DNA from: Candidatus Parcubacteria bacterium
GTDB lineage: Bacteria; Patescibacteriota; Minisyncoccia; Phycocordibacterales; UBA1006
DNA length: 8,382 nt
Reading direction: 5' to 3'
Assembly (NCBI GenBank): GCA_027028225.1
Contig: JALVJP010000052.1
Coordinates: 807-9,188, forward strand
Shown here piece after piece: positions 1 to 5,158 of this stretch (the stretch's first letter is position 1; each line of letters starts with the position of its first letter). The notes beneath the pieces are model-generated. The model was not told where the DNA came from. It ran no database searches and saw nothing but the letters and a program-made list of their open reading frames with translations. The translations under genes and the position numbers were made by a program.

Positions 1-582
1 AAGTACACTTGTTACGAGATACTTTGCAGAAACGCTTAACACAATCGCACTTACTACAATAAAGAGAATAAGACGAAGGAATGACTCTTTCTTTGCGAGT
101 TTCTTCTCACTATTCTCTAAGAACGCAACCTTCTTTTGGAACGTTTGATAGAGCATAAAAACTGAAAGGAAAAGAAGGAGAAAGAATCCTTCCGCACGGG
201 TAATGAGTTTATCAATTGCAAAGTATCCAAAAAGCGCCATTGACATAAAGAAAAACGGGAGCTCTGTGCGAACGAGCGAAATTTTTGCGATAAGTCCTCG
301 CGCAACAATCCCCCCGATTCCAAGAATGAGGAGTGCGTTTGCGATGTTTGATCCTATAATATTATCTACCACAAAGCTTGTTTCTCCTGCTCCAAGTGCA
401 AAGAGGGAGGAGAGGAGTTCCGGGAGCGATGTTCCGATTGCTACAATTGTCGCCCCTACAACAAGCGAGCTTATTCCTAAACGAATTCCAAGCTGTTCAC
501 TTTTCTCTGTGAAGATATCTGCCGATTTCACAAGAAAGGCGATGCTCACAATAAGAATAATAATCCAAATAAGTATTTGCAT
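1..582 (-). CDS. CaCA-family Na+/Ca2+-type antiporter, N-terminal part (runs off left edge)
   Basis: The open frame reads leftwards for 194 codons from the ATG at 582 and leaves the window without a stop, so the C-terminal half is not seen. The protein is very hydrophobic, with about six membrane segments (near residues 2-20, 36-62, 74-94, 107-123, 131-148 and 168-192). Residues 43-55 read GATIVAIGTSLPE, the alpha-1 repeat signature of the calcium/cation antiporter superfamily, with Glu55 as the expected cation ligand. Residues 73-90 (DNIIGSNIANALLILG) complete the first repeat. The family exchanges Na+ (sometimes K+ or H+) for Ca2+ across the inner membrane; the second alpha repeat should lie beyond the edge. 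A charged cytosolic loop (about 149-167, FQKKVAFLENSEKK) links the two halves. The start is supported by a strong promoter 9 bases upstream and no in-frame upstream alternative. Ion specificity cannot be told from this half. Confidence 0.88.
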   Translation of the reverse strand, partial: MQILIWIIILIVSIAFLVKSADIFTEKSEQLGIRLGISSLVVGATIVAIGTSLPELLSSLFALGAGETSFVVDNIIGSNIANALLILGIGGIVARGLIAKISLVRTELPFFFMSMALFGYFAIDKLITRAEGFFLLLFLSVFMLYQTFQKKVAFLENSEKKLAKKESFLRLILFIVVSAIVLSVSAKYLVTSVL

Positions 583-591
583 AGTTGCGTT

Positions 592-620
592 AGTATAGAG
601 GAGAAATGTGTGCCTTTCAA
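592..620 (-). promoter_or_regulatory. Promoter of the antiporter gene
   Basis: On the minus strand a TTGAAA -35 box (620-615) and a TATACT -10 box (597-592) are separated by exactly 17 bases. The ATG follows after only 9 bases (AACGCAACT), so transcription should start within a few bases of the start codon. No Shine-Dalgarno-like sequence is present. The -35 box lies 3 bases from the -35 box of the divergent lipoprotein promoter. Confidence 0.75.
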
Positions 621-623
621 GAC

Positions 624-651
624 TTGACAAAAAAAATGGTATTGCTATGGT
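624..651 (+). promoter_or_regulatory. Promoter of the lipoprotein gene
   Basis: A perfect TTGACA -35 box (624-629) is followed after 16 bases by TATGGT (646-651), with an extended -10 TGC directly before it (643-645). Transcription should start near 658, giving a leader of roughly 19 bases without a recognisable Shine-Dalgarno. A weaker hexamer, TAAAAT at 663-668, would give a leaderless message like those of the other genes here, but it lacks a good -35. The short palindrome TCAAGACTTGA (617-627) sits between the two back-to-back promoters. Confidence 0.7.
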
Positions 652-676
652 TAAGTAAACTTTAAAATTACATACC

Positions 677-1312
677 ATGAGAAAGATCATTTTTTTACTC
701 GTTAGTGTCCTGGTAGGATGCGCGAGCACACAAAATAATACTTCTTTGGCTGAGACGTCTCAGTCAAAGAAGTATTACGAGATCCCCGCTACTCTAGCGG
801 GTTTGACCCACGGAATTCCACCTACTGGAATTCCGCCGACGAAAGAGGAGTTAGAGGGGACTCCTGTTTCGTTTACTGAGGATTTTAAAATTACTCCTCA
901 GGCGCGGGTGGAGACCACCTCTGGACACGACGAAAAGGGTGCGATTGTGCGCCAAATAGTCGTGGAAGGTGGAAACGCCATCCGCGTTCCTCGCGGGAAA
1001 GGCGGTATTATCAAAACCGTCGAGTACCAAGGAGGTAGGCCCGCAAAAATCTGGGTAGAGATACCCGGTGAAAGCGGGCAGAGCGCAATTGTTCCCTTTG
1101 CGCTCAGTCGAGACGGGAGTTTTCTCCTACTTCTCGACAAAAATGGGTCTCAATTTGTAAAGGGACCCGCCGGGTACCAATTCACGGACCCGGAAGGGAA
1201 CAAGTTTTTCGTAAGTGCACAGAAGCCTGTGCGCTTAGGAAAAATTTTCCTCGACATTTCGATTATTGATAACCGAAAAGTCGAGGAGGGAGGGGTAACC
1301 CTCCCGCAGTAG
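677..1312 (+). CDS. Small predicted lipoprotein of unknown function; hairpin-rich reading frame
   Basis: 211 residues. The N-terminus MRKIIFLLVSVLVGC is a short lipoprotein signal peptide: basic n-region, hydrophobic core and lipobox L12-V-G-C15, so the mature protein should begin at lipid-modified Cys15 and be held on the outer face of the membrane. A Ser/Thr/Asn/Lys-rich linker follows, then the repeat GIPPTGIPPT near residues 46-55. The remaining 150 residues have the alternating beta-strand and turn pattern of a small beta-rich domain. I recognise no family. The coding sequence is visibly richer in G+C than its neighbours, and inverted repeats cover much of it (described under findings). 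It has its own promoter and a strong terminator, so it is a single-gene unit. The start follows from the signal peptide; the spacing to the promoter agrees. Confidence 0.82.
   Translation: MRKIIFLLVSVLVGCASTQNNTSLAETSQSKKYYEIPATLAGLTHGIPPTGIPPTKEELEGTPVSFTEDFKITPQARVETTSGHDEKGAIVRQIVVEGGNAIRVPRGKGGIIKTVEYQGGRPAKIWVEIPGESGQSAIVPFALSRDGSFLLLLDKNGSQFVKGPAGYQFTDPEGNKFFVSAQKPVRLGKIFLDISIIDNRKVEEGGVTLPQ
736..777. repeat. 42-bp near-perfect palindrome inside the lipoprotein gene
   Basis: Bases 736-756 are the reverse complement of 757-777 except for one position (g749 against t768), which would still pair as G-U in the mRNA. The axis is GAC|GTC with no spacer. It covers codons for residues 20-34, directly after the signal peptide. 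Such a palindrome can form a hairpin in the mRNA or a cruciform in DNA. Confidence 0.9.
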
Positions 1313-1337
1313 ATCGAAAAAAATAAAAAAATATTTT

Positions 1338-1360
1338 CCCGCCGAAAGGCGGGTTTTTTT
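1338..1360 (+). terminator. Rho-independent terminator of the lipoprotein gene
   Basis: The stem CCCGCC/GGCGGG (1338-1343 with 1348-1353) is closed by a GAAA tetraloop and followed by seven T. It starts 26 bases after the stop codon. Read on the minus strand the same stem is followed by AAAATATTTTTTT, so it may also help stop transcripts coming from the RNase HI gene. Confidence 0.92.
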
Positions 1361-1363
1361 GAA

Positions 1364-1393
1364 AGGCGGGGCGTGCATTCGCACGCCCCGCCT
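1364..1393. repeat. 13-bp GC-rich hairpin between convergent genes
   Basis: AGGCGGGGCGTGC (1364-1376) pairs perfectly with 1381-1393 around an ATTC loop. It lies between the terminator of the lipoprotein gene and the end of the RNase HI gene. No T-run follows on either strand close enough to make it a standard terminator by itself. It may support termination of RNase HI transcripts together with the neighbouring stem at 1338-1353. Confidence 0.8.
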
Positions 1394-1396
1394 GTC

Positions 1397-1417
1397 ATTC
1401 CGGACTTGATCCGGAAT
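1397..1417. repeat. Short palindromic repeat of the ATTCC...GGAAT type
   Basis: ATTCCGGA (1397-1404) and TCCGGAAT (1410-1417) form an 8-bp stem around CTTGA, preceded by TGTC and followed by CTAG. The layout resembles dispersed ATTCC(N)GGAAT repeats known from many bacteria, such as neisserial dRS3. Only one copy is present here, so its repeat status is inference. Confidence 0.55.
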
Positions 1418-1440
1418 CTAGAGAAATACCGCTCTAATTT

Positions 1441-2172
1441 TTATGTTTCTCTTAACCACTCTTTCTCAAGTTCTCGCGCTTCTTTCTCAGAGAACACCTT
1501 ACGATAACGCGCTTTCTTTCCTTTTACGCGCGATTCGCAAGAAGCCCAGTCCTTATGTCGTTCCACAACACCACCTACAAGAGAAAGGTATGCATACGCT
1601 TTTCCTTTCCGTCTTCGCTTCCCTTCACCTAATTCTTTCCTCTCCTCAATATGAGGAATTTCTGCGATATTCTGAATTGAATAGTCTGAGAGTTTTCCAC
1701 GGAAAAGTTGTGGGTTTTCTCCCTGTGCAAATTTCTGTGCAATCTCATCTGCTCGTTCGTTTCCGGGAATTCCCACATGAGACGGAAGATGAATCCACTC
1801 TATCATCCCCTTTTTCATTTTGATAAATTGAGCAAGGAGTTCCCACTGACGGCGATTTTTTACCTCTGTTCCTGTTTTCGTTTTCCACCCATTCTTTTCC
1901 CAATTAATTATCCATTTTGTTACCCCGTTGATAAGGTATTGGGAATCGGTGTGTACTTTTATAGGGTCAGCGGTGCTAAGTGTATACGCGAGTGCCGCAA
2001 CCGCAGCTTCAAGTTCCATCTCATTATTTGTCGTGTGTGGTTTTGAACCACCAAGTTCCACCACTTCCTCTGTAGAGGATGCGACAATTACTGCTCCCCA
2101 CCCTCCGGGGCCAGGATTTCCAAGTGAAGATCCATCGGTGAAAATAATTATATTTTTCTGTGTTGGATTCAT
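1441..2172 (-). CDS. rnhA: Ribonuclease HI with an extra C-terminal hybrid-binding-like module
   Basis: 243 residues, against about 155 for E. coli RNase HI. The enzyme cuts the RNA strand of RNA-DNA hybrids (R-loops, primers). The catalytic set is complete: Asp13 (FTDGSSLGNPGPGGWG), Glu53 (TTNNEMELEAA), Asp76 (HTDSQYL), His132 (LPSHVG) and Asp142 (GNERADEIA). After a charged linker (about 150-192, ending GEGKRRRKGKA), residues 193-238 carry YAYLSLVGG, W209, C212, V216-KG and FSEKEA. This spacing resembles the small hybrid-binding (Cauli_VI/viroplasmin) domain that eukaryotic RNase H1 carries at its N-terminus; here it is at the C-terminus. The ATG lies 7 bases behind a TATACT box. The gene converges on the lipoprotein gene and shares its terminator region. 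Catalytic assignment is certain; the extra domain is inferred from residue pattern. Confidence 0.95.
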   Translation of the reverse strand: MNPTQKNIIIFTDGSSLGNPGPGGWGAVIVASSTEEVVELGGSKPHTTNNEMELEAAVAALAYTLSTADPIKVHTDSQYLINGVTKWIINWEKNGWKTKTGTEVKNRRQWELLAQFIKMKKGMIEWIHLPSHVGIPGNERADEIAQKFAQGENPQLFRGKLSDYSIQNIAEIPHIEERKELGEGKRRRKGKAYAYLSLVGGVVERHKDWASCESRVKGKKARYRKVFSEKEARELEKEWLRET

Positions 2173-2179
2173 AACTATG

Positions 2180-2207
2180 AGTATATGGGTTTGTGGAAGA
2201 TGGGCAA
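2180..2207 (-). promoter_or_regulatory. Promoter of the RNase HI gene
   Basis: Minus strand: TTGCCC (2207-2202), 16 bases, then TATACT (2185-2180), then 7 bases (CATAGTT) to the ATG. The -35 matches the consensus at four of six positions. The predicted start of transcription falls at or next to the start codon. Confidence 0.6.
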
Positions 2208-2241
2208 TGAATTTTTATGCAGAGGTGTGAGAGGTTACTGG

Positions 2242-2343
2242 GGTGACACCACTTTTACCATTTAGTTCTGGTATGCAACTTAAAATGAGTGCGCAATTAC
2301 TTTCACTAATTATCTTACATAAAAGAGTAAAAGTGGTGTCACC
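2242..2343. repeat. 17-bp perfect inverted repeat with a 68-base interior
   Basis: GGTGACACCACTTTTAC (2242-2258) is exactly repeated in inverse at 2327-2343. The 68 bases between are AT-rich, have no credible reading frame, and contain GAGTGCGCAATTAC, which looks like half of the dispersed hairpin found at 2374 and 7877. The right arm ends one base before a terminator stem. It could be a MITE-like element or a long-stemmed non-coding RNA ending in that terminator; no convincing promoter was found for the latter. Confidence 0.75.
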
Positions 2344-2344
2344 G

Positions 2345-2373
2345 ACAAAAAGGACGCATTGCGTCCTTTTTGT
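2345..2373. terminator. Bidirectional rho-independent terminator (recA end)
   Basis: ACAAAAAGGACGCA (2345-2358) pairs with 2360-2373 around one central base. On either strand the GGACGC stem is followed by TTTTTGT, so it works in both directions. For recA it lies about 58 bases after the stop codon, behind another hairpin. On the plus strand it would end any transcript crossing the inverted repeat at 2242-2343. Confidence 0.88.
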
Positions 2374-2410
2374 AAGCGGGCGAGTGCGTAATCTACGCAC
2401 TCGCCCGCTT
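2374..2410. repeat. Dispersed hairpin repeat, copy 1
   Basis: A perfect 17-bp stem (2374-2390 with 2394-2410) closes on the loop ATC. The core of 31 bases, starting CGGGCGAGTGC and ending GCACTCGCCCG, recurs at 7881-7911 with a single change. No T-run follows on either strand, so it is not a standard terminator itself. It lies in the 3' region of recA, between the stop codon and the terminator. Confidence 0.88.
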
Positions 2411-2430
2411 TACTATTCACATCTCCGCCC

Positions 2431-3480
2431 CTAAATATCTTCTTTCAATGCTTTCTTAATATCCTTTTCAAGCTGTTTCATTACCGCCTTTTCCTCTGCA
2501 AGCTTCTTTCTTGCTGCATCATACCCACGACCAAGTTTTACCTCTTCACTTATTTTTGATCCCTCAGGTGGAACGTAGGTGTAGGAAGCTCCTGATTTTT
2601 TGATAAATCCATACTTCTCTCCAAGTGCGAGAAGTTCTCCTGTCTTTGAAATTCCCTCACCATAGATGATATCAAACTCTGTGGTACGAAATGGAGGAGC
2701 AACTTTGTTCTTCGCAATCTTCACCTTCGTTCGTGCTCCTACTACCTCTTCACCTTTCTTAATCTGCGCCTTCCTACGAATATCAATACGAACCGAAGAA
2801 TAGAACTTCAATGCTTTTCCTCCTGGGGTTGTTTCTGGGGATCCAAACATCACACCAATCTTCATACGAATCTGGTTAATGAAGATAACCGTCGTCTTTG
2901 ACTTCGCAACAATCGCAGTGAGTTTCCTAAGTGCTTGTGACATAAGACGCGCCTGCTTCCCTACATGATGTGCACCCATATCTCCCTCAATCTCATCTTT
3001 TGGAGTGAGTGCCGCAACAGAATCCACTACCACTACATCAATATTTCCGGATCGCACGAGTGAGTCCACGATTTCAAGCGCTTGCTCTCCTGTATCTGGC
3101 TGAGAAACGAGAAGCCTATCTACCTTCACTCCAATATTTTTTGCATAGACAGGATCAAGCGCATGCTCCGCATCAATAAATGCACAGATTCCTCCTTTCT
3201 TTTGTGCTTCTGCAATAATATGAAGCGTGAGGGTTGTTTTCCCGGATGATTCTGGTCCATAGATCTCAATCACTCTTCCGCGTGGAATTCCTCCCACTCC
3301 AAGTGCTTCATCGAGTCCGATAGATCCTGTAGGAATCACATCAACATCTACCTTTGGCGCATCTCCAAGAGAGATAATTGCTCCTTCCCCAAACTTTGTC
3401 TGGATAAGGTCAATTGTCTCTTGTAATTGCTTCTCTAATTCTTCTTTTGGGTTTTGATTTGTATCACTCTTTTTTGCCAT
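2431..3480 (-). CDS. recA: Recombinase RecA
   Basis: 349 residues, full length for the family. RecA forms ATP-dependent filaments on single-stranded DNA and performs homologous pairing and strand exchange; in many bacteria it also triggers LexA cleavage. Visible motifs: the FGEGAI segment at 30-35, Walker [10 protein letters not shown] (75-83), the catalytic glutamate in DAEHALDP (Glu105), Walker B VVVVDS (149-154), loop L1 near [18 protein letters not shown] (165-182), and loop L2 starting at [13 protein letters not shown] with Gln203 as nucleotide sensor. The C-terminus ends in a Lys/Glu-rich helix ([19 protein letters not shown]) and lacks the very acidic tail of E. coli RecA. The start sits 10 bases after a TGA-TATACT extended -10 box and has no Shine-Dalgarno. 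No LexA-type operator is obvious in the 62 bases shared with the divergent gene. Confidence 0.99.
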   Translation of the reverse strand: MAKKSDTNQNPKEELEKQLQETIDLIQTKFGEGAIISLGDAPKVDVDVIPTGSIGLDEALGVGGIPRGRVIEIYGPESSGKTTLTLHIIAEAQKKGGICAFIDAEHALDPVYAKNIGVKVDRLLVSQPDTGEQALEIVDSLVRSGNIDVVVVDSVAALTPKDEIEGDMGAHHVGKQARLMSQALRKLTAIVAKSKTTVIFINQIRMKIGVMFGSPETTPGGKALKFYSSVRIDIRRKAQIKKGEEVVGARTKVKIAKNKVAPPFRTTEFDIIYGEGISKTGELLALGEKYGFIKKSGASYTYVPPEGSKISEEVKLGRGYDAARKKLAEEKAVMKQLEKDIKKALKEDI

Positions 3481-3490
3481 AGATGTAGGT

Positions 3491-3499
3491 AGTATATCA
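3491..3499 (-). promoter_or_regulatory. Extended -10 promoter of recA
   Basis: On the minus strand TGATATACT (3499-3491) is a TGn-extended -10 box and lies 10 bases before the recA ATG. No good -35 is visible at 16-18 bases (the area is AATATA-like), as is common for extended -10 promoters. Predicted transcript start is about 3 bases before the ATG. Confidence 0.6.
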
Positions 3500-3526
3500 T
3501 ATTGTAAGGAAAATATATTTATAATT

Positions 3527-3535
3527 TGCTATACT
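3527..3535 (+). promoter_or_regulatory. Extended -10 promoter of the CheD-like gene
   Basis: TGCTATACT (3527-3535) is a TGn-extended -10 box, 7 bases before the ATG at 3543. No clear -35. Transcription should begin at or immediately beside the start codon. It is divergent from the recA promoter, with 30 bases between the two -10 hexamers' facing sides. Confidence 0.6.
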
Positions 3536-3542
3536 TGTTTGT

Positions 3543-4277
3543 ATGAAAATAAATCTTGAAAAAAGTGAACATAATCCAAAACCAAACGCGCTTAAAAGAG
3601 AACATCTAAAGGAGGAGTTTTCTCCAATACTTGTAAGCGTTGGGGAAATAAAACAACATTTCTCTGATTATGAATCATTATTCCCTCTCTATAGATTATT
3701 AAAGTATGCTACAGATATTAAGTATGGCGAAACCACAAAAAGTCTCGACGAAAAGGGATTTAAGCATGATGGAGAAAACACATATATCATCTCAACAATA
3801 GATGGGCGGGATAAAAAATCTGAAGGGTTTAAAACATGTACAGGATGTATTGTCGTTGGAGTGGATAAGAATACGGGAAAAAATATCTCTTTTCTCTCGC
3901 ACCAAGATCCGTTCCATTTTACCGAAGAAGGAAAATCAGCGTTTATGAAAGATTTTTCAGAATCTCTCTCAGAGATAAAAAATCGCTCGGTTGAAGGATC
4001 CGTTGATGCAATTGTTGTTGGGGGAAACGCTTTAGGTTTATCTTACAAAGGGAAAAACTATGAAGACTATTACAAAGATTCAATAGAAATAATCTCTACC
4101 CTTATCGAGAAAGAACTTGGATTCCTCCCAGTAGTAACCACAGAAGCAAAAAAGTATCCTGGTTCTGATACAATCCTCTTCGACACTGAACATAGAAGAG
4201 CTTACCTTCTTAGAAATACAAAAATGGAGGATGATGATAATACTCCATACCTATTTAAGAAAGGGCAGAAAGAGTAA
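3543..4277 (+). CDS. Uncharacterised protein with a CheD-like (deamidase-fold) pattern
   Basis: 244 residues, soluble, no signal peptide. I recognise the type as an uncharacterised protein found in Patescibacteria, with no assigned function. Features: a charged helical N-terminus (1-70); then CTGCIVVGVDKNTGKNISFLSHQDP (99 to 123), where Cys102 and His120 are 18 residues apart; a helical stretch; VDAIVVGGNA (154-163); an amphipathic helix (178-192); and GFLPVVTT followed by GSDTILFDTEHRRAYLLR (193 to 224). This order resembles CheD, the chemoreceptor glutamine deamidase: GSC...H with 17 residues between, a GGA strand, then a helix, an IPVV strand and a FD..TG...R hairpin. The CheD link is inference; the Thr six residues before the catalytic Cys in CheD is not matched. 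Its own promoter is predicted; tpiA follows after 35 bases with another promoter. No chemotaxis genes are nearby. Confidence 0.85.
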   Translation: MKINLEKSEHNPKPNALKREHLKEEFSPILVSVGEIKQHFSDYESLFPLYRLLKYATDIKYGETTKSLDEKGFKHDGENTYIISTIDGRDKKSEGFKTCTGCIVVGVDKNTGKNISFLSHQDPFHFTEEGKSAFMKDFSESLSEIKNRSVEGSVDAIVVGGNALGLSYKGKNYEDYYKDSIEIISTLIEKELGFLPVVTTEAKKYPGSDTILFDTEHRRAYLLRNTKMEDDDNTPYLFKKGQKE

Positions 4278-4293
4278 AAAAGATACTATTTTA

Positions 4294-4302
4294 TGCTATA
4301 CT
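4294..4302 (+). promoter_or_regulatory. Extended -10 promoter of the TPI-like gene
   Basis: TGCTATACT (4294-4302) lies 10 bases before the ATG at 4313. A second TATACT (4307-4312) abuts the ATG but is too close to serve it. No -35 of quality is seen. The box lies in the 35-base gap after the upstream gene, so the TPI-like gene probably has its own leaderless message as well as possible read-through. Confidence 0.58.
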
Positions 4303-4312
4303 CACATATACT

Positions 4313-5122
4313 ATGAAACAAAAGAGAATTCTACTAGCTTCACATTGGAAGATGAATGTAACGAGTGAAGATCAGGCAATTCGCCTCTTTAATTCAATTA
4401 AGAATGTCCTTCTTCGAAATACTACAACAGAAATGGTTGTATTTCCACCTCATATGTACCTCAATCAAGTTGCACGAGAGGTTGCCTACAAGCACTACAC
4501 AGTAGGAGCACAGGATGCGTTCTATGAAGATGAGGGGAACTATACCGGAGAAACCTCTGCTCTTATGGTAAAGAATGCAGGAGCACAGTATGTACTCCTC
4601 GGCCATCACGAGCGTGCGCACCTCGAAACACGAGCAGATGTTGCAAAAAAGGTTATTGCAGTACTTGAAAAAGGTCTTACCCCAATTATCTGTTTTGGAG
4701 AAAAAGAGCGCGGAAAGAATTGGAAGAAAGAGCTTGCGGAACAAGTGAAAGAATCATTCAATCGTGTCTCCAAAAAAGAACCTGAGCGTTTCGTTATCGC
4801 ATACGAACCTGCATGGGCAAGCTACGACGGAGAAGAGAAACATCCTGCAAAAGCAGAACAGTATAATGAGGCAATGGAGGTCATACAAGCAGAATTGAAA
4901 CGCCTCTTCAAATCAATGAAAGCGGTGCAATCAATGCGATTCCTTTATGGAGGATCTCTTGACGATAAGAATATTGAGGAATACCTTCGAGAAACAGAGG
5001 TAGATGGATTTATTATCGGGCGTGCTGCCCTCGACCCTCGTATTCTCATGACAATGTTCAGACTTATCGAAGAAGGTGTTGAACTTAGAGAATTAAGAAA
5101 GCTCGAGGAAGAGGATGTCTAA
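4313..5122 (+). CDS. tpiA: Triosephosphate isomerase homologue with altered active-site residues
   Basis: 269 residues, a little longer than the usual 250, with a charged C-terminal tail (VELRELRKLEEEDV). TPI interconverts dihydroxyacetone phosphate and glyceraldehyde 3-phosphate in glycolysis. The TIM-barrel layout is clear: SHWKMN (10-15), GAQDAF...GNYTGETSALM (65 to 85), LLGHHER (95-101), AYEPAWA (163-169), LYGGS (211-215), DGFIIGRAAL (231-240). Kept: Lys13, electrophile His98, Glu100, base Glu165 and the YGGS loop. Changed: the normally invariant Asn of NWK is His11; Ser of GHSER is His99; the flexible loop-6 AIGTGK is ASYDGE; the second Gly of VGGASL is Arg237. These are clean codon changes in an intact frame. 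It may be a divergent TPI or a TPI-fold enzyme with shifted function. It ends in a two-way terminator. Confidence 0.85.
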   Translation: MKQKRILLASHWKMNVTSEDQAIRLFNSIKNVLLRNTTTEMVVFPPHMYLNQVAREVAYKHYTVGAQDAFYEDEGNYTGETSALMVKNAGAQYVLLGHHERAHLETRADVAKKVIAVLEKGLTPIICFGEKERGKNWKKELAEQVKESFNRVSKKEPERFVIAYEPAWASYDGEEKHPAKAEQYNEAMEVIQAELKRLFKSMKAVQSMRFLYGGSLDDKNIEEYLRETEVDGFIIGRAALDPRILMTMFRLIEEGVELRELRKLEEEDV

Positions 5123-5126
5123 AAGT

Positions 5127-5158
5127 AAAAAGTGGGTAGCATATGCTACTCACTTTTT
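5127..5158. terminator. Bidirectional terminator between convergent genes
   Basis: Bases 5127-5142 pair with 5143-5158 over 16 positions with one G-U (g5135/t5150); the axis is CAT|ATG. The AAAAAGTG/CACTTTTT ends give a T-run in both directions. It begins 5 bases after the TPI-like stop and also contains the last codons and the TAG of the minus-strand gene at 5146, so the stem overlaps coding sequence. Confidence 0.9.

Noticed and set aside
203..598. Plus-strand open frame of 131 codons
   Set aside because: It is antisense to the antiporter, whose minus-strand frame carries clear family motifs; no promoter or start signal fits.
663..668. TAAAAT as the -10 box of a leaderless lipoprotein mRNA
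   Set aside because: Spacing would match the other genes, but there is no suitable -35 or TGn, while TTGACA-16-TGCTATGGT just upstream is far better.
1443..2046. Plus-strand open frames opposite RNase HI
   Set aside because: Low-complexity products opposite a gene with a full catalytic set; treated as shadows.
2243..2434. Short frames on both strands between RNase HI and recA
   Set aside because: They run through inverted repeats and a terminator, with no start signal or recognisable product.
3481..3542. LexA/SOS operator between recA and the divergent gene
   Set aside because: No recognisable SOS-box palindrome of the known types is present; the symmetry there is only that of AT-rich sequence and two facing -10 boxes.
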